Positions 1 to 5,712 are shown, counted from the first letter of the stretch. The stretch is 13,813 bases of DNA from Damh-18 sp964570795 (GCA_964570795.1 CAZMYZ010000017.1:1-13813), one strand, 5' to 3'. Notes: a model not told the origin generated them from the sequence alone. Translations and numbers: made by a program.

Positions 1-378
1 GGCACCGTGAATGAATCGTATCGTACACGCTTTCACGAGGCTATTAATGACGACCTCGACACACCGAAAGCTATTGCGCTTATGTGGGAAGTGATTAAAG
101 ATGTGTCGCTCTCAAATCCTGATAAAGTCGCCACCCTTAAAGCAATAGACGCAGTACTCGACATCGGCCTCAATGATGACCCAAGTGATATTGTGCGTGA
201 ACTGGGTATTGTCGCGCGCGAAGAAATCCCCGACGATATTCAAGAACTCCTCGACAAACGTGAAATTGCCCGCGCAACCCACAACTGGGGTGAAGCGGAC
301 ATTCTTCGTCAAGCAATCAATCTCAAGGGATACACCATCGAGGATAGTCCTCAAGGACAAAAAATATCGAAAAGTTAG
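1..378 (+). CDS. cysS: Cysteine--tRNA ligase, C-terminal part (5' truncated by window)
   Basis: This is the 3' end of cysteinyl-tRNA synthetase, the cytoplasmic enzyme that charges tRNA-Cys. The frame is open from base 1, so the GTG at 7 is an internal codon and not the start. The visible part begins with the helical DALR-type anticodon-binding region: FHEAINDDLDTPKAIALMWE matches the family pattern around DDL(N/D)TPxA. It ends with the usual CysRS tail: a helix with R-x-x-AR, then WGEAD-x-LRQ, then GYTIEDSPQGQ, close to the family's G-x-x-IEDTPQGT ending. The catalytic domain lies outside the window. The gene ends at TAG 376-378, directly before a strong hairpin. Family assignment is secure from the C-terminal motif. 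Only length and upstream context are unknown. Confidence 0.93.
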   Translation, partial: GTVNESYRTRFHEAINDDLDTPKAIALMWEVIKDVSLSNPDKVATLKAIDAVLDIGLNDDPSDIVRELGIVAREEIPDDIQELLDKREIARATHNWGEADILRQAINLKGYTIEDSPQGQKISKS

Positions 379-379
379 C

Positions 380-415
380 AATTGCCCGTTTTTTCTTCCG
401 AAAAAACGGGCAATT
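380..415 (+). terminator. Hairpin terminator after cysS
   Basis: A perfect 16-bp inverted repeat (arms 380-395 and 400-415, loop TTCC) starts two bases after the cysS stop. The arms carry T6 on the left and A6 on the right around a GCCCG core, and no long U tract follows, so this is not a textbook intrinsic terminator. Its position fits a transcript end or 3' stabiliser. The 13-mer CGTTTTTTCTTCC in the left arm recurs in the hairpin at 13671-13704. Confidence 0.7.
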
Positions 416-479
416 TCACCACACATATTCCTATCCACCCAATCCACACTTTCCCCTTTCATACGATAAAAACTGTGTG

Positions 480-488
480 TGTTAGAAT
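480..488 (+). promoter_or_regulatory. Extended -10 promoter of dnaB, probably leaderless
   Basis: TG-T-TAGAAT is an extended -10 (TGn plus hexamer 483-488) ending nine bases before the dnaB ATG at 498. The expected start of transcription falls about at the ATG, and no SD sequence is present, so a leaderless or nearly leaderless mRNA is inferred. No good -35 is visible at 16-18 bases. Two ATCCACC/ATCCACA words lie just upstream at 433-448. Confidence 0.55.
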
Positions 489-497
489 AGTCCCACT

Positions 498-1898
498 ATG
501 GAAGATACCCGCGAAGACACACGCCCACAGGGCACCAAAAGTAGACTCTTGCGTACCCCACCCCAAAACCTCGAAGCCGAGCGCGCACTCCTCGGTGCAA
601 TTATTTTGAAGTCTGAAGTAATGCATGACGTCTCGGTGACCGTGTATCCCGAATCTTTTTATGCAGACAAGCATCGCGAAATTTATCGCGCCATTCTCGA
701 CACTTTTATGCAAGGTGACCCTATCGATATTCTTTCAATCACCACAAAACTTAAAACACGCAGTCTTCTCGAGCGCACCGGCGGTGCCGCATACATTACT
801 GAGCTCGTGGAGTCGGTCCCCGCAGCAAGCAACGCCCTCTACTACGCAGAACTCGTGCAGAACAAATCCATTCTTCGCGGACTCATCAATGCCGCTGATG
901 AAATTGCAGAGATAGGCTATTCCGACCCCGAAAATATCGATGAAGCAATGGATGGTGCCGAAAAGCGTATCTATCAGGTAACCAATGCCCCCACCACCCA
1001 AAAATTTACCCCTATCGGGAGTTCCCTCACTGAGGCGTGGGAACGCTTTGAAAAACTCAGTGCATCAGACGATGAAAAGCGTGGTGTACCGACCGGCTTT
1101 AATTCCCTCGACAACCTCCTTGCTGGACTTCAAAAGTCAGACCTTATCATCCTTGCGGCACGACCCTCCATGGGAAAGACCACCTTTGCTCTCGACATCG
1201 CTCGCAATGCTGCAGTGATTCATAAGCGCTCGGTGGGTATTTTCTCACTCGAGATGAGCGACCAGCAGTTGGTCGACCGTATGCTTGCCGCAGAGGCGGG
1301 TGTAGACTCATGGAAATTGCGCACCGGAAAACTCACCACTGACCAAGAATTTGAGGCGGTGCAAGCTGCAATGGCAAAACTCTCAGAAGCCCCTATCCAT
1401 ATCGACGACCAACCGGGCAACAACATTCTTAAGATGCGCTCTTCAGCACGTCGTCTCAAAAATGAGCACGGTCTTGATTTGCTTATTGTGGACTACCTCC
1501 AACTCATGAGTCCCACATCCTCAAAGGCAAGTGATTCCATGGTACAGCAAGTGACCGAGATTTCTCGCTCACTGAAGATTCTTGCGCGCGAACTTGATGT
1601 GCCGGTCATTGCCCTCTCCCAGTTGTCTCGTGCTGTGGAGCAGCGTGGTGGCAAGCCACGACTCTCCGACCTACGTGACTCAGGCTCCATTGAGCAGGAC
1701 GCCGACGTCGTGATGTTTATTCACCGCGAAGACAAAATCAACAAGGAATCTGACCGTCCCAACATCGCTGAAATCCTTGTGGAAAAACATCGTAACGGCC
1801 CCGTCGGCCAAGCTGAACTCTACTTTGATGGTAAACATGTACGTTTTCTTAATCTCGATACACATCACACTGTCGGTGCAGACCGCGACGACTTCTAA
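498..1898 (+). CDS. dnaB: Replicative DNA helicase DnaB
   Basis: Hexameric 5'-3' helicase that unwinds the replication fork and recruits primase. The protein is 466 aa, the normal length for the family. The N-terminal domain (about residues 20-125) has the typical start PPQNLEAERALLGAI. A linker leads to the RecA-like ATPase domain. Walker A is ARPSMGKT at 221-228, Walker B is LLIVDYLQL with D332, and the DLRDSGSIEQDAD block follows. The arginine-finger region EKHRNGP lies near 429-435. No intein interrupts it. The start at 498 fits the family's N terminus and the extended -10 just upstream. recR begins three bases after the stop, so the two form an operon with translational coupling. Confidence 0.97.
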   Translation: MEDTREDTRPQGTKSRLLRTPPQNLEAERALLGAIILKSEVMHDVSVTVYPESFYADKHREIYRAILDTFMQGDPIDILSITTKLKTRSLLERTGGAAYITELVESVPAASNALYYAELVQNKSILRGLINAADEIAEIGYSDPENIDEAMDGAEKRIYQVTNAPTTQKFTPIGSSLTEAWERFEKLSASDDEKRGVPTGFNSLDNLLAGLQKSDLIILAARPSMGKTTFALDIARNAAVIHKRSVGIFSLEMSDQQLVDRMLAAEAGVDSWKLRTGKLTTDQEFEAVQAAMAKLSEAPIHIDDQPGNNILKMRSSARRLKNEHGLDLLIVDYLQLMSPTSSKASDSMVQQVTEISRSLKILARELDVPVIALSQLSRAVEQRGGKPRLSDLRDSGSIEQDADVVMFIHREDKINKESDRPNIAEILVEKHRNGPVGQAELYFDGKHVRFLNLDTHHTVGADRDDF

Positions 1899-1901
1899 AC
1901 T

Positions 1902-2516
1902 ATGACCACTTTTGACAGACTCATCAAACATTTTGAGCATTTCCCGGGTATTGGCTCGCGTCAAGCAAAGCGTTTTGCATTTCACCTCCTTACCCTTCCC
2001 CCCGAGGATGTAGCAGAACTTTCTGAACTCATTCGCTCCATTCGAACACAGGTAATCTCCTGTCCTTCCTGCGCTCGCTTTCATACACTCGGGAGTACCG
2101 ACCAGACGTGTAGTATTTGTAACGGGGTGAATCGTGACAAGAGCAAACTCACCGTGGTAGAGCGCGACACCGACATCGATGCCATTGAGCGCAGTGGCAT
2201 GTATGATGGACTCTACTTTGTGCTCGGTGGTACGGTACCCCTTCTTGATACACAAGATGTAAAGAAGCTCCGTGGAGGGATGCTTAAATATATCGTAGAA
2301 ACTCGTGCACCACAGGGACTCAAAGAGATTATTCTTGCATTTGCCATCAATCCCGATGGTGAAAATACCGGACGGTATGTTGAAACACTTTTACGACAGC
2401 TCATTGACGAACACCATATCAGCGTCACTCACCTTGGTCGCGGACTCTCCACAGGCTCCGAACTCGAGTATGCAGACCCTGAGACTATTAAAAACGCTTT
2501 GAAAAATCGCAGTTAG
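1902..2516 (+). CDS. recR: Recombination protein RecR
   Basis: RecR acts with RecO (and RecF) to load RecA on single-stranded gaps during recombinational repair. At 204 aa it has the usual size of about 200. The N-terminal helix-hairpin-helix is visible as FPGIGSRQAKRFAFHLL (residues 14-30). A C4 zinc finger follows with C54, C57, C70 and C73 in CPSC-x12-CSIC. The Toprim domain starts near 83 (LTVVERDTDIDAIERSGMY). The Toprim start is slightly unusual: many RecR have VVE followed by a short D-x-x-D stretch, whereas here it reads VVERDTDIDAIE. The ATG is three bases after the dnaB stop with no strong SD, so translation probably depends on dnaB read-through. A good terminator follows. Confidence 0.96.
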   Translation: MTTFDRLIKHFEHFPGIGSRQAKRFAFHLLTLPPEDVAELSELIRSIRTQVISCPSCARFHTLGSTDQTCSICNGVNRDKSKLTVVERDTDIDAIERSGMYDGLYFVLGGTVPLLDTQDVKKLRGGMLKYIVETRAPQGLKEIILAFAINPDGENTGRYVETLLRQLIDEHHISVTHLGRGLSTGSELEYADPETIKNALKNRS

Positions 2517-2553
2517 AAAATCCCCCGAGACGCAAAGCGTCTCAGGGGATTTT
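2517..2553 (+). terminator. Terminator of the dnaB-recR operon
   Basis: Arms 2517-2533 and 2537-2553 pair over 17 positions with one C/A mismatch and an AAA loop. AAAA precedes and TTTT ends the stem. It starts directly after the recR stop. Confidence 0.85.
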
Positions 2554-2563
2554 CATATAAAAC

Positions 2564-2592
2564 AAACCCCGTGGCGTACGCCGACGGGGTTT
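2564..2592 (-). terminator. Terminator of the 2610-2918 gene
   Basis: Outer stem AAACCCCGT (2564-2572) pairs with 2584-2592, with an inner GGC/GCC stem. On the minus strand it is followed by TTTGTTTT. It faces the recR terminator tail to tail, so both converging units are closed. Confidence 0.82.
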
Positions 2593-2609
2593 TGAGTGGG
2601 GTGTTGGAC

Positions 2610-2918
2610 TCACGCCAACACGGGAGTGCGGTCCTTGCGGCGCATGAAACTGACGTAGCCGGCGACGCAGAGCGCAAAGATGAAAGCCGCCATCATGGGC
2701 AACAACATGGACGCGATGAGTCCGATGCTGCCAAACCACATCAGGAAGCACACAACAAGCACTGCCGTCCGACACTCAGGCGAACGGTGATGATGCACCC
2801 AGACCGGAAGCATCATGCTCGGCAGATTGTCGACAGCAACAAACGCCACAACCACGAGTGCGATTGCGAAAACGTACGCAATCACGAAGAGTGAAACGGT
2901 AATTCCGAAAATGACCAT
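2610..2918 (-). CDS. Small multi-pass membrane protein, unknown function
   Basis: No family is recognised. The 102-aa product is very hydrophobic. The first membrane segment covers about residues 3-28. A short loop contains HHHRSPECR (42-50). A second long hydrophobic stretch, about 51-91, probably holds two segments. It ends in a basic tail (MRRKDR), suggesting a cytoplasmic C terminus. AAGGAG seven bases before the ATG supports this start, and a promoter with a perfect extended -10 lies 51 bases upstream. It is the first of three neighbouring minus-strand membrane-protein genes, each with its own promoter and downstream terminator. They show no evident sequence homology to each other. The gene is supported by its expression signals, but its function is unknown. 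Confidence 0.75.
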   Translation of the reverse strand: MVIFGITVSLFVIAYVFAIALVVVAFVAVDNLPSMMLPVWVHHHRSPECRTAVLVVCFLMWFGSIGLIASMLLPMMAAFIFALCVAGYVSFMRRKDRTPVLA

Positions 2919-2968
2919 GGTGACTCTCCTTAGAGCAAATGGTTAAGTGAAAGAACAACCACCTTAAT

Positions 2969-2996
2969 ATTATAACATGCATATTTCGCTTGTACA
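2969..2996 (-). promoter_or_regulatory. Promoter of the 2610-2918 gene
   Basis: On the minus strand: TGTACA (2991-2996), 16-base spacer, then a perfect extended -10, TGT-TATAAT (hexamer 2969-2974). The predicted leader is about 40-45 bases and ends in AAGGAG. It can form TGGTT/AACCA and carries GTTCTTT, a word also seen in the leaders of the next two genes. Confidence 0.75.
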
Positions 2997-3018
2997 GACT
3001 TTCCCGTGTGCAAAATTA

Positions 3019-3041
3019 AACCGCGGCTTTTTGCCGCGGTT
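3019..3041 (-). terminator. Terminator of the 3051-3503 gene
   Basis: AACCGCGGC (3019-3027) pairs perfectly with 3033-3041 around a five-base loop. On the minus strand a T-rich tail (TTTAATTTT) follows. It lies ten bases past the stop codon. Confidence 0.85.
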
Positions 3042-3050
3042 CTACCTAGT

Positions 3051-3503
3051 CTATTGCATCAAATGTATTTTGCAGGCACGGGTATGAATTACCAAAAGAG
3101 CAGCGGCAACGATGCCAAGTGGCGCTGCCCATTGAAGATCAAGTCCAAAAACCCCAAACAGAGCCACAAGGAAAAGAAGCGACCACAAAAATTGCATCAC
3201 AACACCAAATAGTACAATCGCAATGACCGAAGCAATTGCAATCATAAAGGCTCCGCCAAGCATGTATTCTAGTGAAACTGAACGCATTTCACCAAGTGCA
3301 ACAGCGCCGCAAAACATCATGATAAACGTGAGAAATACCGTAAGGTACCACGCAGTCCTTGAATGAAGTTCAAAACGACGATACTCCTTCCCTGCACTCC
3401 AAGCATCAATACAGGTGTTGCGATAGATACCCACACCTACTGGCACAAAGAATGCAGTAAGTGAAAGGAAAATTGCATACAGCATGATATTTGCAGTGGT
3501 CAT
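3051..3503 (-). CDS. Five-segment membrane protein, unknown function
   Basis: No family is recognised. From ATG 3503 the product is 150 aa. Membrane segments are seen at about 4-24, 52-72, 82-100, 101-120 and 121-140. A polar loop at 26-50 (RNTCIDAWSAGKEYRR) follows the first segment. The GTG at 3512 would add three residues, but AAAGGG sits about eight bases before ATG 3503, so the ATG is preferred. A promoter with extended -10 TGC-TATAAA lies upstream, and a 5-bp hairpin sits close to the predicted mRNA start. The neighbouring 3627-3944 gene has the same leader layout, hinting at common control. Confidence 0.72.
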   Translation of the reverse strand: MTTANIMLYAIFLSLTAFFVPVGVGIYRNTCIDAWSAGKEYRRFELHSRTAWYLTVFLTFIMMFCGAVALGEMRSVSLEYMLGGAFMIAIASVIAIVLFGVVMQFLWSLLFLVALFGVFGLDLQWAAPLGIVAAALLVIHTRACKIHLMQ

Positions 3504-3536
3504 ATGACACACCCTTTCTGAGTAATTAAAAGAACT

Positions 3537-3550
3537 TCGGACAAATCCGA
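3537..3550 (-). promoter_or_regulatory. Hairpin near the 5' end of the leader (3051-3503 gene)
   Basis: TCGGA/TCCGA with a four-base loop starts about eight bases after the -10 box, followed by AAGTTC and TTTTAA before the SD. The leader of the 3627-3944 gene has a matching layout (CGGA/TCCG, then AAGTTC, then TTTTTAA). It could be an RNA stabiliser, a regulator target or a DNA operator. Confidence 0.45.
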
Positions 3551-3557
3551 GAATGAC

Positions 3558-3566
3558 TTTATAGCA
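3558..3566 (-). promoter_or_regulatory. Extended -10 promoter of the 3051-3503 gene
   Basis: TGC-TATAAA on the minus strand (hexamer 3558-3563). No clear -35 hexamer is seen in the T-rich DNA upstream, which comes from the preceding terminator. The predicted leader is about 45-50 bases. Confidence 0.6.
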
Positions 3567-3584
3567 TACTTTATATAAAAAGAT

Positions 3585-3610
3585 AAAACCCTGCTCGAAA
3601 ACAGGGTTTT
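3585..3610 (-). terminator. Terminator of the 3627-3944 gene
   Basis: AAAACCCTG (3585-3593) pairs with CAGGGTTTT (3602-3610), loop of eight. On the minus strand a T-rich run (TTTTATCTTTTTAT) follows. It lies just past the stop codon. Confidence 0.85.
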
Positions 3611-3626
3611 ATTGGATACACGTTTC

Positions 3627-3944
3627 TCATACGCGTTGCTTATAGAGAATCCAGAAGCACGCAACGATGAAACTAATGTAGAAGGAGTACGGGAACGGGA
3701 TACCCAAAATGGTAAGGAGAGTACCGACAATTCCAAATATCCCTACACAGACGGGAAAGAGAATCCATTCACGGCCACTCATACCGCACACCAGTGCCTT
3801 TTTACACACCCAACGCAGGATTGCGAAATGAGTTGCATGAGGCATAAATACAGACACTTTGATGGCGAGAAGGAGTGACGCCGAGAGCATCGCTGCAAGA
3901 ACGAAGCAGGCATACTGGAATCCCGGAGTAAACATAAACGACAT
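3627..3944 (-). CDS. Small three-segment membrane protein, unknown function
   Basis: No family is recognised. The 105-aa product has a first hydrophobic segment at about 10-32, a basic Cys-containing loop (RWVCKKALVCGMSGREW, 44-60), then two more segments at about 61-80 and 82-101, and a basic end (YKQRV). The start is supported by GGGAGG six bases before the ATG. The promoter upstream is one of the best in the window (TTGCCA, 17 bases, extended GATAAT). DnaA-box-like repeats overlap and flank that promoter, so replication-linked control is possible but unproven. No evident homology to its two membrane-protein neighbours. Confidence 0.74.
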   Translation of the reverse strand: MSFMFTPGFQYACFVLAAMLSASLLLAIKVSVFMPHATHFAILRWVCKKALVCGMSGREWILFPVCVGIFGIVGTLLTILGIPFPYSFYISFIVACFWILYKQRV

Positions 3945-3976
3945 AGTGCACCTCCCAAGTTAAAAAGGAACTTGTT

Positions 3977-3987
3977 CGGACTATCCG
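3977..3987 (-). promoter_or_regulatory. Hairpin near the 5' end of the leader (3627-3944 gene)
   Basis: CGGA/TCCG with a three-base loop lies about ten bases past the -10 box and is followed by AAGTTC and a T run. It corresponds to the hairpin at 3537-3550. The stem is only four base pairs, so it may act as DNA and not RNA. Confidence 0.4.
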
Positions 3988-3996
3988 GACCCTATA

Positions 3997-4025
3997 ATTA
4001 TCCCACCAATCCACAGCCTTGGCAA
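3997..4025 (-). promoter_or_regulatory. Promoter of the 3627-3944 gene
   Basis: Minus strand: TTGCCA (4020-4025, five of six to TTGACA), 17-base spacer, then TG-G-GATAAT (hexamer 3997-4002). The predicted leader is about 45 bases with SD GGGAGG. An ATCCACA word (4009-4015) lies inside the spacer on the opposite strand. Confidence 0.72.
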
Positions 4026-4058
4026 CACTTATCCACACCCTTTCAAGCCGTATCCACA
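4007..4058 (+). repeat. Three DnaA-box-like direct repeats
   Basis: CAATCCACA (4007-4015), TTATCCACA (4029-4037, a perfect TTATnCACA DnaA box) and GTATCCACA (4050-4058). All have the same orientation, with starts 22 and 21 bases apart, about two helical turns. They overlap and lie just upstream of the promoter for the 3627-3944 gene. They could be DnaA-binding sites controlling that gene or part of an origin. No strongly AT-rich unwinding element or dnaA/dnaN gene is visible nearby. Confidence 0.5.
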
Positions 4059-4108
4059 CCTATTTTCGCCATTCTGGGGATAGTGATACATAACAAGTGT
4101 GTATAGCA

Positions 4109-4139
4109 AAACACCCGCGGCCGTAGGCCGCGGGTGTTT
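4109..4139 (-). terminator. Terminator of rplU
   Basis: A perfect 14-bp stem (4109-4122 with 4126-4139) with a GTA loop, very GC-rich inside. On the minus strand the outer arm ends in GTGTTTT. It lies just past the rplU stop codon. Confidence 0.88.
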
Positions 4140-4152
4140 ATGTAAATTTCAA

Positions 4153-4500
4153 TTACTTGAGTGCATCAATCTTTACCTGTGCATGCTTTTGGCGGTGGCC
4201 AATGCGTCGGTCGCGATTGCTCTTTGCCTTGTAGCGTACAATGTGAATTTTATCAGCCTTCTTTTCACCCATGAATGTTGCCTTTACGGCTGCACCCTTG
4301 ATGTATGGCTCGCCGATAGTCGTGTCTGAGCCGTTGTCTACCATGAGTACCTTATCAAACTCAATTGCGTCGCCTTCTTTGTGGTCGCCAAGAAGTTCAA
4401 CAAGAAGCACGTCCCCGACTGATACGAGGTACTGCTTTCCGCCTGTCTCAATAACCGCGAATTCGCTCTGTATTTCTTTTGTTGTTTCCTTCTTTGCCAT
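4153..4500 (-). CDS. rplU: 50S ribosomal protein L21
   Basis: L21 binds 23S rRNA in the large ribosomal subunit. From ATG 4500 the protein is 115 aa; the usual length is about 100-105. A charged extension of about 12 residues (MAKKETTKEIQS) precedes the conserved start EFAVIETGGKQYLVSVGD. The conserved C-terminal RNA-binding motif appears as YKAKSNRDRRIGHRQ followed by VKI. A longer frame opens upstream to 4590, but it runs through the promoter and carries no L21-like sequence. Unusually, rpmA (L27), the normal partner of rplU, does not follow; a strong terminator closes the unit. The -10 TAGAAT ends 11 bases before the ATG and no SD is seen, so the leader is very short. Confidence 0.95.
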   Translation of the reverse strand: MAKKETTKEIQSEFAVIETGGKQYLVSVGDVLLVELLGDHKEGDAIEFDKVLMVDNGSDTTIGEPYIKGAAVKATFMGEKKADKIHIVRYKAKSNRDRRIGHRQKHAQVKIDALK

Positions 4501-4511
4501 ATGTGGGGGTG

Positions 4512-4540
4512 ATTCTACAAGAAAACACAAAAATATGCAA
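4512..4540 (-). promoter_or_regulatory. Promoter of rplU, very short leader
   Basis: Minus strand: TTGCAT (4535-4540), 17-base spacer, TAGAAT (4512-4517), ending 11 bases before the ATG. The inferred leader is about four or five bases, too short for an SD. The same -35 word and spacer occur in the promoter on the opposite side (4595-4623). Confidence 0.55.
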
Positions 4541-4594
4541 CTCCCCTGCCGCTCAGGCAAATTTTGTATGTTTGACCAAAGATTTCCCAAGTAC

Positions 4595-4623
4595 TTGCAT
4601 TATTTGCAAACATATTGCATAGT
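4595..4623 (+). promoter_or_regulatory. Promoter of the 4653-4976 gene
   Basis: TTGCAT (4595-4600), 17-base spacer, CATAGT (4618-4623). TTGCA-type words recur (4595, 4604, 4616, 4624), including the palindrome TTTGCAAA and TGCA-TAG-TGCA. The segment ATTG-ATAGTGCA is nearly repeated at 5057-5068 upstream of the next gene, suggesting shared control. Confidence 0.5.
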
Positions 4624-4652
4624 GCACTCAGATTATACCCAAGGAGATCTTC

Positions 4653-4976
4653 ATGAACGCAGAAGTGTATAAGGAAGTAGTCCCTGCTGCTCCGTCAAAA
4701 ACCGACCCGAAGGAATATTGGATTGGTGGACTTTGCCTAGGCATCATATTTGGATTTTGTGTCGCGGCATTGTTTTTCGTTATCAACCCTTTGAATTTTG
4801 CGCAGATGGTCCCTGCGTTTGAATTCCAAGACGCTGAGAAGTTTTGCAAGCCACATGGCGGCCTGATGTATATCGATGTCGTTCGGTTCGAGTACAAATC
4901 GGGTAATGACAAAATCTACTGTTCTGATGAATCAGTCGTGCTGTACAAACACATCAAGGACCTTCGCCTGAAATAA
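4653..4976 (+). CDS. Membrane-anchored Cys-pair protein (CK-x-HGG type)
   Basis: No named family is recognised. The 107-aa product has a polar N-terminal tail of about 22 residues, one membrane segment at about 24-46 (GLCLGIIFGFCVAALFFVI) and a C-terminal domain of about 60 residues that should lie outside the membrane. That domain holds FCKPHGGLMYID and, about 20 residues later, KIYCSDESV. The pair of cysteines around HGG recurs in the next gene (CKKHGGL ... ICRD) and more loosely in the third (YCKDYK ... LCRDG). A disulfide between the pair is plausible. AAGGAG seven bases before ATG 4653 supports the start. Its own terminator follows, so it is transcribed apart from the next two genes. Confidence 0.75.
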   Translation: MNAEVYKEVVPAAPSKTDPKEYWIGGLCLGIIFGFCVAALFFVINPLNFAQMVPAFEFQDAEKFCKPHGGLMYIDVVRFEYKSGNDKIYCSDESVVLYKHIKDLRLK

Positions 4977-4996
4977 TCAGTACCATGTTCCTTAAT

Positions 4997-5023
4997 CGCG
5001 CAGTTCTCAAACTGCGCGTTTTT
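4997..5023 (+). terminator. Terminator of the 4653-4976 gene
   Basis: CGCGCAGTT (4997-5005) pairs with 5010-5018 around CTCA, followed by TTTTT. A classic intrinsic terminator. Confidence 0.88.
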
Positions 5024-5036
5024 CTATACTTGAAGG

Positions 5037-5065
5037 GTTACAAAATCAAAATCCTATTGTATAGT
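5037..5065 (+). promoter_or_regulatory. Promoter of the 5100-5692 gene pair
   Basis: GTTACA (5037-5042), 17-base spacer, TATAGT (5060-5065). The -10 region TATTG-TATAGTGCA resembles the -10 region of the 4653 gene. The leader of about 28 bases ends with AAGGTGG as SD. Confidence 0.5.
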
Positions 5066-5099
5066 GCATTTAGGCTCTTTAACAAAAAAGGTGGTTTCG

Positions 5100-5303
5100 A
5101 TGCAAATAGTGCTATTGGTATGCGTTATTACCGGCATGCTTGTGGGATATAAGGGGGAGACTCCAATTAATTCGGAAAAAGCCGTGCGCAGTATTGGCAA
5201 CTTAGTCTGCAAGAAGCATGGTGGTCTCAGGCATACTTACTACGGCAAGTATTCGGTTTCGTTTATCTGCCGCGACAGCACAGTCTTCAAGGTTGGTTTC
5301 TAA
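5100..5303 (+). CDS. Very small exported/anchored Cys-pair protein (CK-x-HGG type)
   Basis: No named family is recognised. From ATG 5100 the product is 67 aa. It has a hydrophobic start (QIVLLVCVITGMLVG, 2-16) that could be an uncleaved anchor or a signal peptide. A domain of about 40 residues follows, with LVCKKHGGL (35-43) and FICRDSTVF (55-63). This matches the C-terminal domain of the 4653 product at CK-x-HGGL and at C-x-D. A GTG at 5064 would lengthen the frame, but it overlaps the -10 box, whereas AAGGTGG stands about six bases before ATG 5100. The next gene starts 26 bases after its stop and is probably co-transcribed. Confidence 0.72.
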   Translation: MQIVLLVCVITGMLVGYKGETPINSEKAVRSIGNLVCKKHGGLRHTYYGKYSVSFICRDSTVFKVGF

Positions 5304-5329
5304 TTTCATTTTCAAAGCGAGGTGACGTA

Positions 5330-5692
5330 ATGAAAACTATTTTGATACCCATGCTTACTGTAGCACTCATGGCTACAGCACAAGCACAATCACCATCCAT
5401 TGAAATACGGTCTGGTGATATCCAAAAACAGTTCATCGCACAAGGCGAAAAATACTGTAAAGACTACAAAACACTCGATGAAGTGGTAGTCCGGAAGGAC
5501 GAAATTTTTGTTGGAAAAGTAGAAAAAAATGGGTATAGTGGCACGATTATACCCAAAGTTGTCATCGTATTTCTGTGTCGCGATGGATACACCTTTATTG
5601 CGTCCGGTCCAAGTATCGACAAATTACTCATGATTGGTGTTCCACCCAAAAAAGATGTTTCGCCCAATAAGCATCTTGGACCAATGTTTTAG
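5330..5692 (+). CDS. Secreted small protein, diverged Cys-pair type
   Basis: No named family is recognised. The 120-aa product has a clear cleavable signal peptide: MKT, a hydrophobic core (ILIPMLTVALMA), then an AxA-type site in TAQAQS near residues 18-20. The mature part contains two cysteines, in KYCKDYKTLDEVVV and in VFLCRDGYTF. Order and surroundings resemble the HGG proteins just upstream, but the HGG itself is missing and the loop between the cysteines is longer. GAGGTGA precedes the ATG. It is the second gene of a two-gene operon ending in a strong bidirectional hairpin. Relation to the other two rests on the C-K and C-R-D motifs and shared export, so it is moderate. Confidence 0.75.
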   Translation: MKTILIPMLTVALMATAQAQSPSIEIRSGDIQKQFIAQGEKYCKDYKTLDEVVVRKDEIFVGKVEKNGYSGTIIPKVVIVFLCRDGYTFIASGPSIDKLLMIGVPPKKDVSPNKHLGPMF

Positions 5693-5712
5693 CAAAACCA
5701 ACGGACACCCCA

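Noticed and set aside
1680..2255. 191-aa open frame on the minus strand across the dnaB/recR junction
   Set aside because: It is antisense to two conserved genes, has no SD or promoter and no family-like sequence.
4007..4150. Full origin of replication
   Set aside because: DnaA-like boxes are present, but no clear AT-rich unwinding region or dnaA/dnaN context is visible; kept only as a finding.
4501..4590. Longer start for rplU
   Set aside because: The extra 30 residues run through the promoter boxes and do not resemble L21.
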